The notes: generated from the sequence alone by a model not told the origin. A stretch of DNA of 64,000 bases from Pseudomonas fulva NBRC 16637 = DSM 17717 (GCF_000730565.1 NZ_BBIQ01000016.1:50161-114160); one strand, 5' to 3'. Shown: positions 52,425 through 61,057, counted from the stretch's first letter. Translations and numbers: made by a program.

Positions 52425-53344
52425 ACTTTTTCAACCTCCGGGCGGCCCAGAATGCCGGTCGGCCGGAACAACAGGACGAGAACCAACAAGCCGAATGCCA
52501 CGACGTCCTTGTACTGATCACCGAAGATGTCGGCGCCGAACGCTTCGGCCACACCCAGCACCAGCCCACCGAGCATGGCGCCCGGAATGCTGCCGATACC
52601 CCCCAGCACTGCGGCGGTAAACGCCTTCAGGCCTACCAGGAAACCGGCATTGGGGTTGATGACCCCGTATTGCATGCTCAGCAGCACGGCCGCGACGGCC
52701 GCCAGGGCAGCGCCGATGACGAAGGTGAGGGCGATGATGTTGTTGGTGTTGATGCCCAGCAGGTTGGCCATCTTGATGTCCTCGGCGCAGGCGCGACACG
52801 CGCGGCCCAGTCGCGAACGGGAGATGAACAGGGTCAGCAGGGTCATGGCCACGAGCGTCACCACGAACACCAGCACTTGCATGTAGGACACCAGGACTTC
52901 TTCTGCGCCGCCTGGTCCGAACGAGAAGCTGCCCGGAATCAGGTTGGGAATGGACTTGTCCTTGGAGTCTTGGGACAACAGCACGGTGTTCTGCAGGAAA
53001 ATCGACATGCCGATGGCAGAAATCAGCGGAATCAGCCGGTTACTGTTGCGCAGTGGTCGGTAGGCAACCCGTTCGATGCTGTAGCCATAGGCACTGGTCA
53101 CGAAAATGGTCGCGACGAAGGCAACGGTCATCAGGATCGGCAGCGAATGAATACCCATCATGGCCAGACCCGCCAGGGCGATGAACGCCACGTACGAGCC
53201 GATCATGTAGACCTCGCCATGGGCGAAGTTGATCATGCCAATAATGCCGTACACCATCGTGTAGCCGATGGCGATCAAGGCATAGGTGCTGCCGATGGTC
53301 AATCCATTAACCAGTTGTTGGAAGAAATGGTAGATCTCAGGCAT
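52421..53344 (-). CDS. livH: branched-chain amino acid ABC transporter permease LivH/BraD
   Basis: A 307-residue permease with about eight helices and the conserved GRACRACAEDIKMANLLGIN cytoplasmic loop. I chose 53344 (MPEIYHFFQQLVNGL), with TTTAGGAG upstream. It follows livK after 185 bases that contain a terminator-like hairpin. Confidence 0.95.
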   Translation of the reverse strand: MPEIYHFFQQLVNGLTIGSTYALIAIGYTMVYGIIGMINFAHGEVYMIGSYVAFIALAGLAMMGIHSLPILMTVAFVATIFVTSAYGYSIERVAYRPLRNSNRLIPLISAIGMSIFLQNTVLLSQDSKDKSIPNLIPGSFSFGPGGAEEVLVSYMQVLVFVVTLVAMTLLTLFISRSRLGRACRACAEDIKMANLLGINTNNIIALTFVIGAALAAVAAVLLSMQYGVINPNAGFLVGLKAFTAAVLGGIGSIPGAMLGGLVLGVAEAFGADIFGDQYKDVVAFGLLVLVLLFRPTGILGRPEVEKV

Positions 53345-53473
53345 TACAGCGCTCCTAAAAACCTGATTTGCATTTCGCTGGCCGGGGTACGGCCAGGAAA
53401 CCGCGGGTGACGGTTTTAAGATTTTCAGGTGAGCCCGTCCCCGGATCGCGGGGGCGTGCCCATGAACCTCGTA

Positions 53474-53503
53474 AAACAAAGCCCACTGCTCGCACAGTGG
53501 GCT
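53474..53503 (-). terminator. attenuating terminator-like hairpin between livK and livH
   Basis: On the minus strand GCCCACTG-TGCGAG-CAGTGGGC is followed by TTTGTTTT, 27 bases past the livK stop. It would end most transcripts after livK and let a fraction continue into livHMGF, giving the excess of binding protein typical of such importers. Confidence 0.8.
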
Positions 53504-53529
53504 TCTCGGTCAGCTATTAGTCACGCTTG

Positions 53530-54645
53530 TTACTGAGGGGAGACTTCGGTCTTCGGCTTGCCGAAGTGCCATTCGTAGACCACGAACTTGAAGTCTTTGA
53601 GGTCACCCTTGTCGTCATAGGTCAGGGTGCCGGTAGGGGTCTTGAACGAACCTTGGTGGATGGCCTCGGCCACCTTGTCGGTGTCCTCGGAGCCTGCGGC
53701 CTTGATGCCCTGGGCGATCAGCTCGACGGCCGAGTAGGCAGGGAAGACGAACGGGCCGCTTGGGTCCTTGCCGTCAGCCTTGATCGCGTCGACGATCTTC
53801 TTGTTCTCAGGGTCGGCATCGAACGACTTCGGCAGGGTGACCAGCAGCCCTTCGGAGGCATTCTGGGCGATTTGCGAGATGGAGTCGTTACCCACACCTT
53901 CCGGACCCATGAACTTGGCTTTGAGGCCTTTTTCCTGTGCTTGACGCAGGATCAGACCCAGCTCTGGGTGGTAGCCGCCGTAGTAGACGAAATCGACGTT
54001 GTTCTGCTTGAGCTTCTGAATGATGGACGAGAAGTCCTTGTCGCCGGCGTTGAGGCCTTCAAACACGGCAACCTTGGTGCCTTTTTGCTCCAGAGTCTGT
54101 TTGACGGCCGTGGCGATGCCTTCACCGTACTGCTGCTTGTCGTGCAGCACTGCGACCACCTTGGGCTTGACGTGATCGGCGATGTAGTTGCCTGCGGCAG
54201 GGCCCTGGGCGCTGTCCAGGCCGATGGTGCGGAAGATCAGCTTGTAGCCGCGGGAGGTGATTTCCGGGGATGTTGCCGCCGGGGTGATCATGATCACGCC
54301 TTCGTCTTCGTAGATGTCGGACGCTGGCTGGGTGGAGCTGGAGCACAAGTGGCCGATGACGAACTTGACGCCATCGTTGACCACTTTGTTGGCGACGGCC
54401 ACGGCCTGTTTAGGGTCGCAGGCGTCGTCGTATTCCTTGGCTTCTAGCATCTTGCCATCGACACCGCCTGCTGCGTTGATGTCCTTGATGGCTTGCTTGG
54501 CGCCGATGAACTGCATGTCGCCATATTGGGTCACGGGGCCAGTCTTGGGCCCGGCGATCCCGATCTTGATGGTATCGGCGGCAAACGAATGACTGGCTAC
54601 CCCGGCCAGAACCATTGCGGCGAACAGCTTGGAAATCTTGATCAT
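53530..54645 (-). CDS. livK: branched-chain amino acid periplasmic binding protein LivK/BraC
   Basis: A 371-residue periplasmic binding protein (type I fold). Signal MIKISKLFAAMVLAGVASHSFA, mature ADTIKIGIAGPKTGPV. The disulfide pair is in the C-containing region DACDPKQ...IGHLCSSSTQP, typical of LIV-binding proteins. GAGTGGAG lies upstream of ATG. Delivers Leu/Ile/Val to LivHM. Confidence 0.96.
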   Translation of the reverse strand: MIKISKLFAAMVLAGVASHSFAADTIKIGIAGPKTGPVTQYGDMQFIGAKQAIKDINAAGGVDGKMLEAKEYDDACDPKQAVAVANKVVNDGVKFVIGHLCSSSTQPASDIYEDEGVIMITPAATSPEITSRGYKLIFRTIGLDSAQGPAAGNYIADHVKPKVVAVLHDKQQYGEGIATAVKQTLEQKGTKVAVFEGLNAGDKDFSSIIQKLKQNNVDFVYYGGYHPELGLILRQAQEKGLKAKFMGPEGVGNDSISQIAQNASEGLLVTLPKSFDADPENKKIVDAIKADGKDPSGPFVFPAYSAVELIAQGIKAAGSEDTDKVAEAIHQGSFKTPTGTLTYDDKGDLKDFKFVVYEWHFGKPKTEVSPQ

Positions 54646-54679
54646 AATGCTCCACTCATTCTGTTGTAATTCTTATAGT

Positions 54680-54692
54680 CCTGGCGGCCAGG
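54680..54692. promoter_or_regulatory. 13-base dyad in livK leader
   Basis: CCTGGC-G-GCCAGG perfect palindrome 35 bases upstream of the livK start. Probably a stem in the untranslated leader; TATAAG on the minus strand lies just beside it. Confidence 0.4.
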
Positions 54693-54747
54693 GCTACAGA
54701 CCAGGCGGGTTGCGGCGTGGCCATGCCAACGCGCAAGCCCACCTTCC

Positions 54748-54806
54748 CCGGAACATGTCCCGGAACTGTACCGGTACAGTGTAGAGCGCTGTCAGCGCGC
54801 TTGAAA
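54748..54806 (-). promoter_or_regulatory. predicted livK promoter with two adjacent operators
   Basis: The minus strand reads TTTCAA-N17-TACACT (plus 54801-54806 and 54778-54783). A perfect 16-base palindrome ACTGTACC-GGTACAGT (54765-54780) overlaps the -10 and start. Next to it CCGGAACA-TGTCCCGG (54748-54763) is a second dyad with one mismatch, centred 17 bases away. The regulator is unknown. The leader to livK would be about 120 bases. Confidence 0.55.
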
Positions 54807-54938
54807 AGCGGGCAAAAAGCGCCTGGTTTAACGGTTGTCGCTTGCTTGACACAAAAGTACAGAAAGGCGCCATCAAATGGCTTATCCTGGCAGTCGTACC
54901 CCGAAAATACGGGGCCTGATACCCAAATGCATATTTGA

Positions 54939-54972
54939 AGCCGGGTTTTTCTGCAAAAATGCCGGCTTTTTC
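54939..54972 (+). terminator. terminator/attenuator hairpin upstream of DUF2288 gene
   Basis: AGCCGG-G-TTTTT-CTGC-AAAAA-TG-CCGGCT followed by TTTTC: a long stem whose inner arms also pair, ending 28 bases before ATG 55001. It could end a short upstream transcript or attenuate the gene. Confidence 0.6.
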
Positions 54973-55000
54973 AAAAGCCAGATTTCCAGCGGATATTCCC

Positions 55001-55300
55001 ATGACTGATCGAACAAGCACCCTCTATGCCAAACTGCTCGGAGAAACCGCCACCATCGAGTGGAAAGCCTTGGAAAGGTTCTGGGCAAAGGGTGACCTGA
55101 TTTGGGTCGATCCCGCCCTGGATTTAATCACCGTGGCCACGGCAATGGCCGAAAACCGCAGTGACCTCTTCGATAAGTGGCGCTCTGATGGCACTGTCGG
55201 CCCGGTTACGGCAGAACAGGCCAGTGACCTGCAAACCCGCGATCCAGAGATATGGGCGGTAGTCGTATCGCCGTTCATCGTCATTCAAGTCAGGCGGTGA
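55001..55300 (+). CDS. DUF2288 domain protein
   Basis: A 99-residue protein of unknown function, with conserved IEWKALERFWAKGDLIWVDPALDLITVA and a C-terminal WAVVVSPFIVIQVRR (first quoted in part). No signal or membrane segment. The ribosome site is weak (GCGGAT) and the terminator-like hairpin sits just upstream. Confidence 0.83.
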   Translation: MTDRTSTLYAKLLGETATIEWKALERFWAKGDLIWVDPALDLITVATAMAENRSDLFDKWRSDGTVGPVTAEQASDLQTRDPEIWAVVVSPFIVIQVRR

Positions 55301-55497
55301 ATGACAGCCTTGTGCTTTTTTGGTGCGCGAAAACGCGCAGGCGCCTCTTTTGGGTGCTTGTGATTGCTCAATCGAGGTAGAGGTAAGTAACAATTCGGCG
55401 TGGCGGTAACAGTTTACGGCATGCGTAAAGGTGGCCATCGCCGCAGTCATGCAGCGCAGCATTGCCCCAGCCATCCTTTTTCAGCCAGGAGTTCCTG

Positions 55498-56391
55498 ATG
55501 AGCAACGCATTACCCTCCCTAGGTTTCGCTGGTGTCGGTCTGATGGGCCTGCCGATGTGCCAGCGCCTGCTGGCGGCCGGCTATGGGCTGTGGGTGTGGA
55601 ACCGCAGCCCGGAAAAATGCCAGGCGCTGGTTGACGCAGGCGCGCGACTGGCCGCGAGCCCTGCCGAGCTTGCGCAGCAGGTGGACATGGTATTGCTGTG
55701 CCTGGCCGATACCGCCGTGGTGCGCGACGTGGTATTTGGCGATCAGGGCGTTGCCACAGGCGGGCGGCAGGGTCAGCTGCTGGTGGATTTTTCCAGTCTG
55801 GAGCCTGGCGCTACCCGGGAAATGGCAGCCCAGCTGGGCGCCTTGTGTGGGATGGGGTGGCTGGATGCCCCGGTGTCCGGCGGCACGGCAGGTGCGCAGG
55901 CAGGTACCCTGGCGATCATGGTGGGCGGGGAGGTGGCTGACCTGGCGCGTGCTCGCCCAGTGTTGGAGGTGCTCGGCGAGCGGGTGACACACATGGGGGG
56001 CGTTGGCGCAGGCCAGGTGACCAAGGCCTGCAACCAGATGATCGTGGCGTGCAACGCCCTGGTCATCGCCGAGGTCATCGCGCTGGCCGAGCGTTCCGGG
56101 GTGGACGCCGGGTTGATCGCCCAAGCCCTGGCAGGCGGCTTTGCCGACTCCAAGCCTTTGCAGATACTGGCCCCACAGATGGCAGAGAGCCGTTTCGCTC
56201 CCATCAAGTGGCACGTGCGGACCCTGCTCAAGGATCTGGACGGTGCCGTGAAGTTTTCACGCGAACAGGGCGCAGCGACGCCGCTTACGGGCCTGGCTGC
56301 CCAGTTGATGCGGTTGCACGGCAGTCAGGGTTACCTGGACCAGGACCCTTCGACGTTGGTCGAGCAGTATCGAATCAAACGCCAGGACTAG
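55498..56391 (+). CDS. NAD(P)-dependent dehydrogenase, 3-hydroxyisobutyrate dehydrogenase family
   Basis: A 297-residue beta-hydroxyacid dehydrogenase. Rossmann motif GFAGVGLMGLPMCQRL (residues 8-23), substrate loop DAPVSGGTAGAQAGTLAIMVGG, catalytic Lys in GAGQVTKACNQM. Candidates include 3-hydroxyisobutyrate, tartronate semialdehyde or glyoxylate reductase; the substrate cannot be decided. AGGAG is six bases before ATG. Confidence 0.9.
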   Translation: MSNALPSLGFAGVGLMGLPMCQRLLAAGYGLWVWNRSPEKCQALVDAGARLAASPAELAQQVDMVLLCLADTAVVRDVVFGDQGVATGGRQGQLLVDFSSLEPGATREMAAQLGALCGMGWLDAPVSGGTAGAQAGTLAIMVGGEVADLARARPVLEVLGERVTHMGGVGAGQVTKACNQMIVACNALVIAEVIALAERSGVDAGLIAQALAGGFADSKPLQILAPQMAESRFAPIKWHVRTLLKDLDGAVKFSREQGAATPLTGLAAQLMRLHGSQGYLDQDPSTLVEQYRIKRQD

Positions 56392-56485
56392 GTGCTGACC
56401 CGGCGCGTGGTGGGTACGTTCTGCCCAGGGGCGACCTCATCCCAGAAACGATGAGGCCGCTGCAGGTCAGGTGGGCTTGCCGGGG

Positions 56486-59332
56486 TCAGCCTGCGACCAG
56501 CACCCGTATCGCTTCAAGACGCAGTGCTGCTTTGGCCAACATGGCCAGGCCCTCTTCGCGCTGCTTGCGCAACGCGTCGATTTCACTGTCCCTCACGCTC
56601 GGGTTGACCGCTTGCAGTGCCACCAGGCGTGCGAGCTCTTCGTCGGCTTCGGCGGCCAGGCGACGTTGGGCGTCGGCCACCCGTTGCTCGTGGAGCGGGA
56701 CGATCTTTTCTTCGCCGCTGCCGATGCGCTTTGCAAGCACGTCACGCTGGGCCTGGACGAACTTGTTGGCGCTGGCACGCGGCACGCTCTCGAGCTGATC
56801 GTTCAGGGTCTCGAATGCGACCCGCGAGGCCAGGTCATTGCCGTTGGCATCAAGCAGGCAGCGCAGGGCGGCGGGCGGCAGGTACCGGCCCAGTTGCAAG
56901 CTGCGCGGCGCGACCACCTCGCTGACGAACAGCAGCTCCAGCAGCACGGTCCCAGGCTTGAGCGCTTTGTTCTTGATCAGTGCCACGGCGGTATTGCCCA
57001 TCGAGCCGGACAGCACGAGGTCCATGCCGCCTTGCACCATCGGGTGCTCCCAGGTCAGGAACTGCATGTCTTCACGCGACAGCGCCTGGCCGCGGTCGTA
57101 GGTGATGGTCACACCTTCATCATCGCCCAGGTGGAAACTGGCATCGAGCATCTTCTCGCTGGGCTTCAGGATCAGTGCGTTTTCCGAATGGTCTTCACTG
57201 TCGATACCGAACGCATCGAACAGGGTTTCCATGTAGATCGGCAGGGCGAACTGATCGTCCTGCTCGAGGATGGCCTCGACCAGCGCTTCACCTTCGCCGG
57301 CACCGCCGGAATTGAGTTCGAGCAAGCGGTCACGGCCGGTATGCAGTTCGGCTTCGAGCCGCTCACGTTCGCTTCTCGCTTCGTTGACCAGGCTATCCCA
57401 GGCCTTGCTGTCATCGCTGTCGAGCAGTGCCAGCAGGCGTGGGCCGAATTGGTGCTGCAGGGCGTTACCGGTGGGGCAGGTGTTCAGGAACGCGTTGAGC
57501 CCCTCGTGGTACCACTGGAACAGGTGCGCTTGCGGCGTGCCTTGCAGGTACGGTACGTGCAACTCGATGGTGTGCTTCTGGCCGATACGGTCCAGACGCC
57601 CGATACGTTGTTCGAGCAGGTCGGGGTGAGCAGGCAAGTCGAACATCACCAGGTGATGGGCGAACTGGAAGTTGCGCCCCTCACTGCCGATTTCCGAACA
57701 GATCAGCACCTGGGCGCCGAATTCTTCGTCGGCGAAGTAAGCCGCCGCGCGGTCGCGCTCCAGGATGCTCATGCCTTCGTGGAAGACAGAAGCCGGAATA
57801 CCGGAACGCACGCGCAGGGCGTCTTCCAGGTCCATGGCGGTCTCGGCATGGGCGCAAATGACCAGCACCTTGGTACGCTTGAGCATTTTCAAGGTGTCGA
57901 TCAGCCAGTCGACCCGCGGGTCGAAGCGCCACCAACGCTCTTCTTGCGCCTGGTCCGCCTGGGACTGGAACGCCACCTCAGGGTAGAGCTCGGCGTGTTC
58001 ACCCTCGGGCAAGCTGGCGTATTGCTCCGGATTGGGCAGTGAGTGAGGGTGCAACTGACGCTCAGGGAACCCCTGGATGGCGGCACGGGTGTTGCGGAAC
58101 AGCACTCGCCCGGTGCCATGACGATCGAGCAGTTCGCGGATCAGTCGGGCACTGGCCTGGCTGTCCCCGTCGTTGACCGCAGCGAGCAGTGCATCGCCCT
58201 CGGCCCCGAGGAAACCCTGGATGGTGGCGTGTGCCTTCGGCGACAAGCGCCCCTCGTCCAGCAGCTCCTGCACCGCCTCGGCCACCGGCCGGTAGTGCTC
58301 GCTTTCGGCGCGGAAGGCCGCCAGGTCATGGAAACGGTTGGGATCGAGCAGGCGCAGCCGCGCGAAATGGCTGTCCTGGCCCAGTTGCTCAGGGGTTGCG
58401 GTGAGCAGCAACACGCCGGGAATGACCTGGGCCAGCTGTTCGACCAGCGCATATTCGGCACTGGCGTGTTCCTCGTGCCAGACCAGGTGGTGCGCTTCAT
58501 CGACCACCATCAGGTCCCAGCCTGCCGCGAACAGTGCATCCTGGGCCTTCTCGTCGTCGACCAGCCACTCCAGCGCGACCAGCGCGAGCTGGGCATCCTC
58601 GAAGGGGTTGCTGGCATCGCTTTCGATGAACCGCTCGGCATCGAACAGGGCGACCTGCAGGTTGAAGCGCCGGCGCATCTCTACCAGCCATTGATGCTGG
58701 AGGTTCTCAGGCACCAGGATCAGCACCCGGCTGGCGCGGCCGGTCAGCAGCTGGCGATGAATCACCAGGCCTGCCTCGATGGTCTTGCCCAGGCCCACTT
58801 CGTCGGCGAGCAGTACGCGAGGTGCGCTGCGGTCGGCCACTTCGCGGGCGATGTGCAACTGGTGAGCGATGGGCTGGGCGCGGCAGCCGCCCAGGCCCCA
58901 CAGCGTGGACTGCATCTGCTTGCTGGTGTGCTGAAGGGTGTTGTAGCGCAGGCTGAACCACGACAGCGGGTCGATCTGGCCGGCGAACAGGCGGTCGCTG
59001 GCCAGGCGGAACTGGATGAAGTTCGACAGCTGGGTCTCCGGCATCGTGCGGGGCTGATTCTGCCCGTCGAGCCCGTGATAGACCATCAAGCCGTCGATGT
59101 CCTCGACTTCGCGCACGGTCAGCTTCCAGCCTTCGAAGTGAGTGATCTGATCACCTGGCGAGAAGCGCACGCGTGTCAGCGGCGCATTGCGCAGGGAATA
59201 TTGGCGGGTATCGCCAGTGGCCGGGTAGAGGACGGTCAGGAGGCGGCCATCCTGCGCCAGGATGGTACCCAGGCCGAGCTCTGCCTCGCTGTCGCTGATC
59301 CAGCGTTGCCCCGGTTGATACTGCTGCGCCAT
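56486..59332 (-). CDS. rapA: RNA polymerase-associated ATPase RapA
   Basis: A 948-residue SWI/SNF-family ATPase that recycles RNA polymerase. N-terminal tandem Tudor-like domains; Walker A ADEVGLGKTIEAG (about residues 175-187); DEAHH motif in MVVDEAHHLVWHEEH; motifs V-VI in GSEGRNFQFAHHLVMFDLP and QRIGRLDRIGQKH. C-terminal coiled-coil (MLAKAALRLEAIRVLVAG tail). Length as in KT2440 by memory. Confidence 0.96.
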   Translation of the reverse strand: MAQQYQPGQRWISDSEAELGLGTILAQDGRLLTVLYPATGDTRQYSLRNAPLTRVRFSPGDQITHFEGWKLTVREVEDIDGLMVYHGLDGQNQPRTMPETQLSNFIQFRLASDRLFAGQIDPLSWFSLRYNTLQHTSKQMQSTLWGLGGCRAQPIAHQLHIAREVADRSAPRVLLADEVGLGKTIEAGLVIHRQLLTGRASRVLILVPENLQHQWLVEMRRRFNLQVALFDAERFIESDASNPFEDAQLALVALEWLVDDEKAQDALFAAGWDLMVVDEAHHLVWHEEHASAEYALVEQLAQVIPGVLLLTATPEQLGQDSHFARLRLLDPNRFHDLAAFRAESEHYRPVAEAVQELLDEGRLSPKAHATIQGFLGAEGDALLAAVNDGDSQASARLIRELLDRHGTGRVLFRNTRAAIQGFPERQLHPHSLPNPEQYASLPEGEHAELYPEVAFQSQADQAQEERWWRFDPRVDWLIDTLKMLKRTKVLVICAHAETAMDLEDALRVRSGIPASVFHEGMSILERDRAAAYFADEEFGAQVLICSEIGSEGRNFQFAHHLVMFDLPAHPDLLEQRIGRLDRIGQKHTIELHVPYLQGTPQAHLFQWYHEGLNAFLNTCPTGNALQHQFGPRLLALLDSDDSKAWDSLVNEARSERERLEAELHTGRDRLLELNSGGAGEGEALVEAILEQDDQFALPIYMETLFDAFGIDSEDHSENALILKPSEKMLDASFHLGDDEGVTITYDRGQALSREDMQFLTWEHPMVQGGMDLVLSGSMGNTAVALIKNKALKPGTVLLELLFVSEVVAPRSLQLGRYLPPAALRCLLDANGNDLASRVAFETLNDQLESVPRASANKFVQAQRDVLAKRIGSGEEKIVPLHEQRVADAQRRLAAEADEELARLVALQAVNPSVRDSEIDALRKQREEGLAMLAKAALRLEAIRVLVAG

Positions 59333-59491
59333 ACTGCCTGCACTCCCGCGATGAAAAAGCCGATTATGTTAACGGATCGGCCGGGCAGACCAAAGTGCCG
59401 AGTGCACCTGAGGGTGCCGAACGGTATCGGCCGGTGCATCAGTCTAGCCGTTTCGTCGCTTCATGCCGTGCCGACGAGGGTTCTGCATCCC

Positions 59492-60184
59492 ATGCCTGCC
59501 AAGCCCCTTTGCGTTGTCTTGAGCCTTACGGCCGGCGGTCTGCTCCTGGCAGGCTGCGAGCCCAAGACCTTCGAAACCTTGCCGCCCATCCCCATGGAGC
59601 AGTTGGAGGTGCTGGGTGTGCAGGCACCGCTCAAGAGCGTGCACTACCGTGACAGGAACGGCGAAGGCCTGTTGGTCTTGAGCCGTGTCGATGGCCAGGC
59701 CAGCGACCCGGAAAGTGAACAGGAAGTGGACAAGGTCGTGCTCAAGGCAACCTTGTACGGCCGCCGCAAAGCGCAAGAAGCTTTCCAGGCGCGCTGGCAG
59801 ATCGATCAGCAAACCACGTGTCCGGGCCTGGACCTGGACGTGGATTTCTACACCGATGTCAGCGGCGTGGCCGACCTCGATCAGAACGGTGAGGCCGAGG
59901 TGACGGTGGCCAGTCATGCCTTCTGCGGAGGAGGTGTCGAGCCCCATGACATCGCCATCGAGATGCGTGACGGGCAAACGGTCTACAGCATCACGGGTCA
60001 GTCGCTGATCACCCCGGCAGGCGAAGACCCGATCGGCGGCGAGCGCCAGGACAGTGCCTCGCTCAAGGCTGCCCCGGCCTGGGTTCGAGCCCATATGGAT
60101 GCAGTGTGGCAGCAGGTCTACCAGCGTCCCTGGAGCGAAACTGCCTTGCAGGACCAGGACGAGGCGCAGGACGAACCGGGCTGA
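59492..60184 (+). CDS. uncharacterised lipoprotein (M949_RS01915-like)
   Basis: A 230-residue lipoprotein: signal MPAKPLCVVLSLTAGGLLLAGC (lipid Cys 22). A conserved-looking segment DVDFYTDVSGVADLDQNGEAEVTVASHAFCGGGVEPHD is present (quoted here only as evidence of an EF-hand-like DxDxNG, residues 130-168). Two Cys may pair (CPGLD, FCGGG). Family name from memory; function unknown. The GAGGG site is 12 bases before ATG 59492. Confidence 0.72.
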   Translation: MPAKPLCVVLSLTAGGLLLAGCEPKTFETLPPIPMEQLEVLGVQAPLKSVHYRDRNGEGLLVLSRVDGQASDPESEQEVDKVVLKATLYGRRKAQEAFQARWQIDQQTTCPGLDLDVDFYTDVSGVADLDQNGEAEVTVASHAFCGGGVEPHDIAIEMRDGQTVYSITGQSLITPAGEDPIGGERQDSASLKAAPAWVRAHMDAVWQQVYQRPWSETALQDQDEAQDEPG

Positions 60185-60245
60185 ATGTTGTCCATGACTT
60201 CAAGGCAGCTGTGTGGTTGCCGATACAGGGGTACAGGAGAACGCC

Positions 60246-60581
60246 ATGCTGCCACCGATCATTCCGCTCAGCGCTGCCCCGGTCACCTCGCAGCAGGACC
60301 CGGTCAAACCGACCCCGGATATAAAGCCGGTAGTGCCGGCGCAGCCTGCGTCCGGTGAAAGTGCGATCGACCTCAAGCGCCAGCGTGACCCGCAGGAACA
60401 GCAGTTGCTGCTGCGCGAGGAGCAGCGCCGGCAGCAGCAACGCCAGGGTAAAGGCAAAGGTAATGATGAACGGTTCGATGCGTTGCCAGGCCATGAGGTC
60501 AACGCCGACAATACCGTGCCAGTGGTGCCGCTGATGGGCGAGCCCGTGCGTCAGGGGCTGCTGGTGGACATCGAGGTATGA
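60246..60581 (+). CDS. hypothetical Pro/Gln-rich protein (111 aa)
   Basis: Unrecognised. AGGAG lies seven bases before ATG 60246. N-terminal half is Pro-rich (MLPPIIPLSAAPVTSQQDPV), then a charged Gln/Arg-rich coil (KRQRDPQEQQLLLREEQRRQ) and a C-terminal VVPLMGEPVRQGLLVDIEV. No signal peptide. Lies 61 bases after the lipoprotein gene, likely one transcript. Confidence 0.75.
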   Translation: MLPPIIPLSAAPVTSQQDPVKPTPDIKPVVPAQPASGESAIDLKRQRDPQEQQLLLREEQRRQQQRQGKGKGNDERFDALPGHEVNADNTVPVVPLMGEPVRQGLLVDIEV

Positions 60582-60646
60582 AGCAGGGCTGGCAAGTGTC
60601 TGGTTCTAGCCCCATCATGCAGCATCCGTAGCGTGTAGAGCCCAGT

Positions 60647-60805
60647 ATGAGCCAAGACAATCTCATTGATTTCGATGCCGAACGTGCCCGCCGCGTGCAT
60701 GACATCAAGGAAAAGCGCCTGAACGAGATGCGCGATGCGTTCGAACAGGCATTGCCCTTGAACGCTGCCAAGAAGAAGTCCAAGCGCAAGCCCAAGAAGC
60801 GCTGA
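60647..60805 (+). CDS. small basic protein, Lys-rich tail (52 aa)
   Basis: Too short to be called by length alone, but supported: MSQDNLIDFDAERARRVHDI, then an acidic/basic helix and the tail AAKKKSKRKPKKR. GTAGAG precedes ATG 60647. The 12-residue tail is strongly basic, suggesting nucleic acid binding. Unknown family. Confidence 0.65.
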   Translation: MSQDNLIDFDAERARRVHDIKEKRLNEMRDAFEQALPLNAAKKKSKRKPKKR

Positions 60806-60859
60806 CGCTTGACGCAGGTCAACCCTGCGCCCGCCCCGTGCGCCCGTCCCCGGGCGTCA

Positions 60860-60873
60860 TTGACCCTGGTCAA
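60860..60873 (+). promoter_or_regulatory. ANR/FNR-type dyad upstream of ccoM-like gene
   Basis: TTGAC-CCTG-GTCAA is a perfect 14-base dyad matching TTGAY-N4-RTCAA. Activation from -41.5 would place a start near 60908, leaving a leader of about 33 bases to the ATG at 60941. Oxygen-responsive ANR or DNR is the expected regulator. Confidence 0.72.
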
Positions 60874-60940
60874 TTTCCTTGCGCCCGACATTGGTTACTG
60901 TTTCCCCATCGGACAACGGCGAACAAATGGAGAGGTCGGC

Positions 60941-61057
60941 ATGTTCTTCGACAACGTGGTTATCGCAGGGGTGGTAACGGTGGGGTTGATGGTGGCTTTC
61001 TTCGCCGGTCTAGGCATTTTCATCTGGAAAGACTCGAGCAAGCGCAAGCGCCCTTGA
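60941..61057 (+). CDS. ccoM: CcoM-like small cbb3 oxidase subunit (38 aa)
   Basis: A single membrane helix: MFFDNVVIAGVVTVGLMVAF (residues 1-20), then FAGLGIFIWKDSSKRKRP. The N-out/C-in topology, the FIWKDS tail and size match CcoM, the small transmembrane subunit found in Pseudomonas cbb3 cytochrome oxidase. GGAGAGG precedes ATG. The ANR-type site upstream fits an oxidase subunit used at low oxygen. Assignment is from memory of the family, hence moderate. Confidence 0.65.
   Translation: MFFDNVVIAGVVTVGLMVAFFAGLGIFIWKDSSKRKRP

Larger units (their letters stand above)
54646..55000. other. 355-base gap between livK and the DUF2288 gene
   Basis: Divergent regulatory region. From the livK side it holds the 54680 dyad, the two operators and the promoter. 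From the other side it holds a TTGACA (54846-54851), a CCCCG-AAAATA-CGGGG hairpin (54899-54914) and a terminator-like hairpin (54939-54972). No protein gene is supported here. Confidence 0.7.

Noticed and set aside
51186..52517. 443-codon frame opposite livM
   Set aside because: Antisense to livM with biased Gln/His/Arg composition typical of shadow frames.
58043..59491. Long plus-strand extension upstream of the 59492 lipoprotein gene, opposite rapA
   Set aside because: The open frame continues through rapA's antisense, but the lipoprotein signal at 59492 fixes the real start.
60499..60891. Minus-strand 130-codon frame across 60.5-60.9 kb
   Set aside because: Opposite the better supported plus-strand small genes; no ribosome site.
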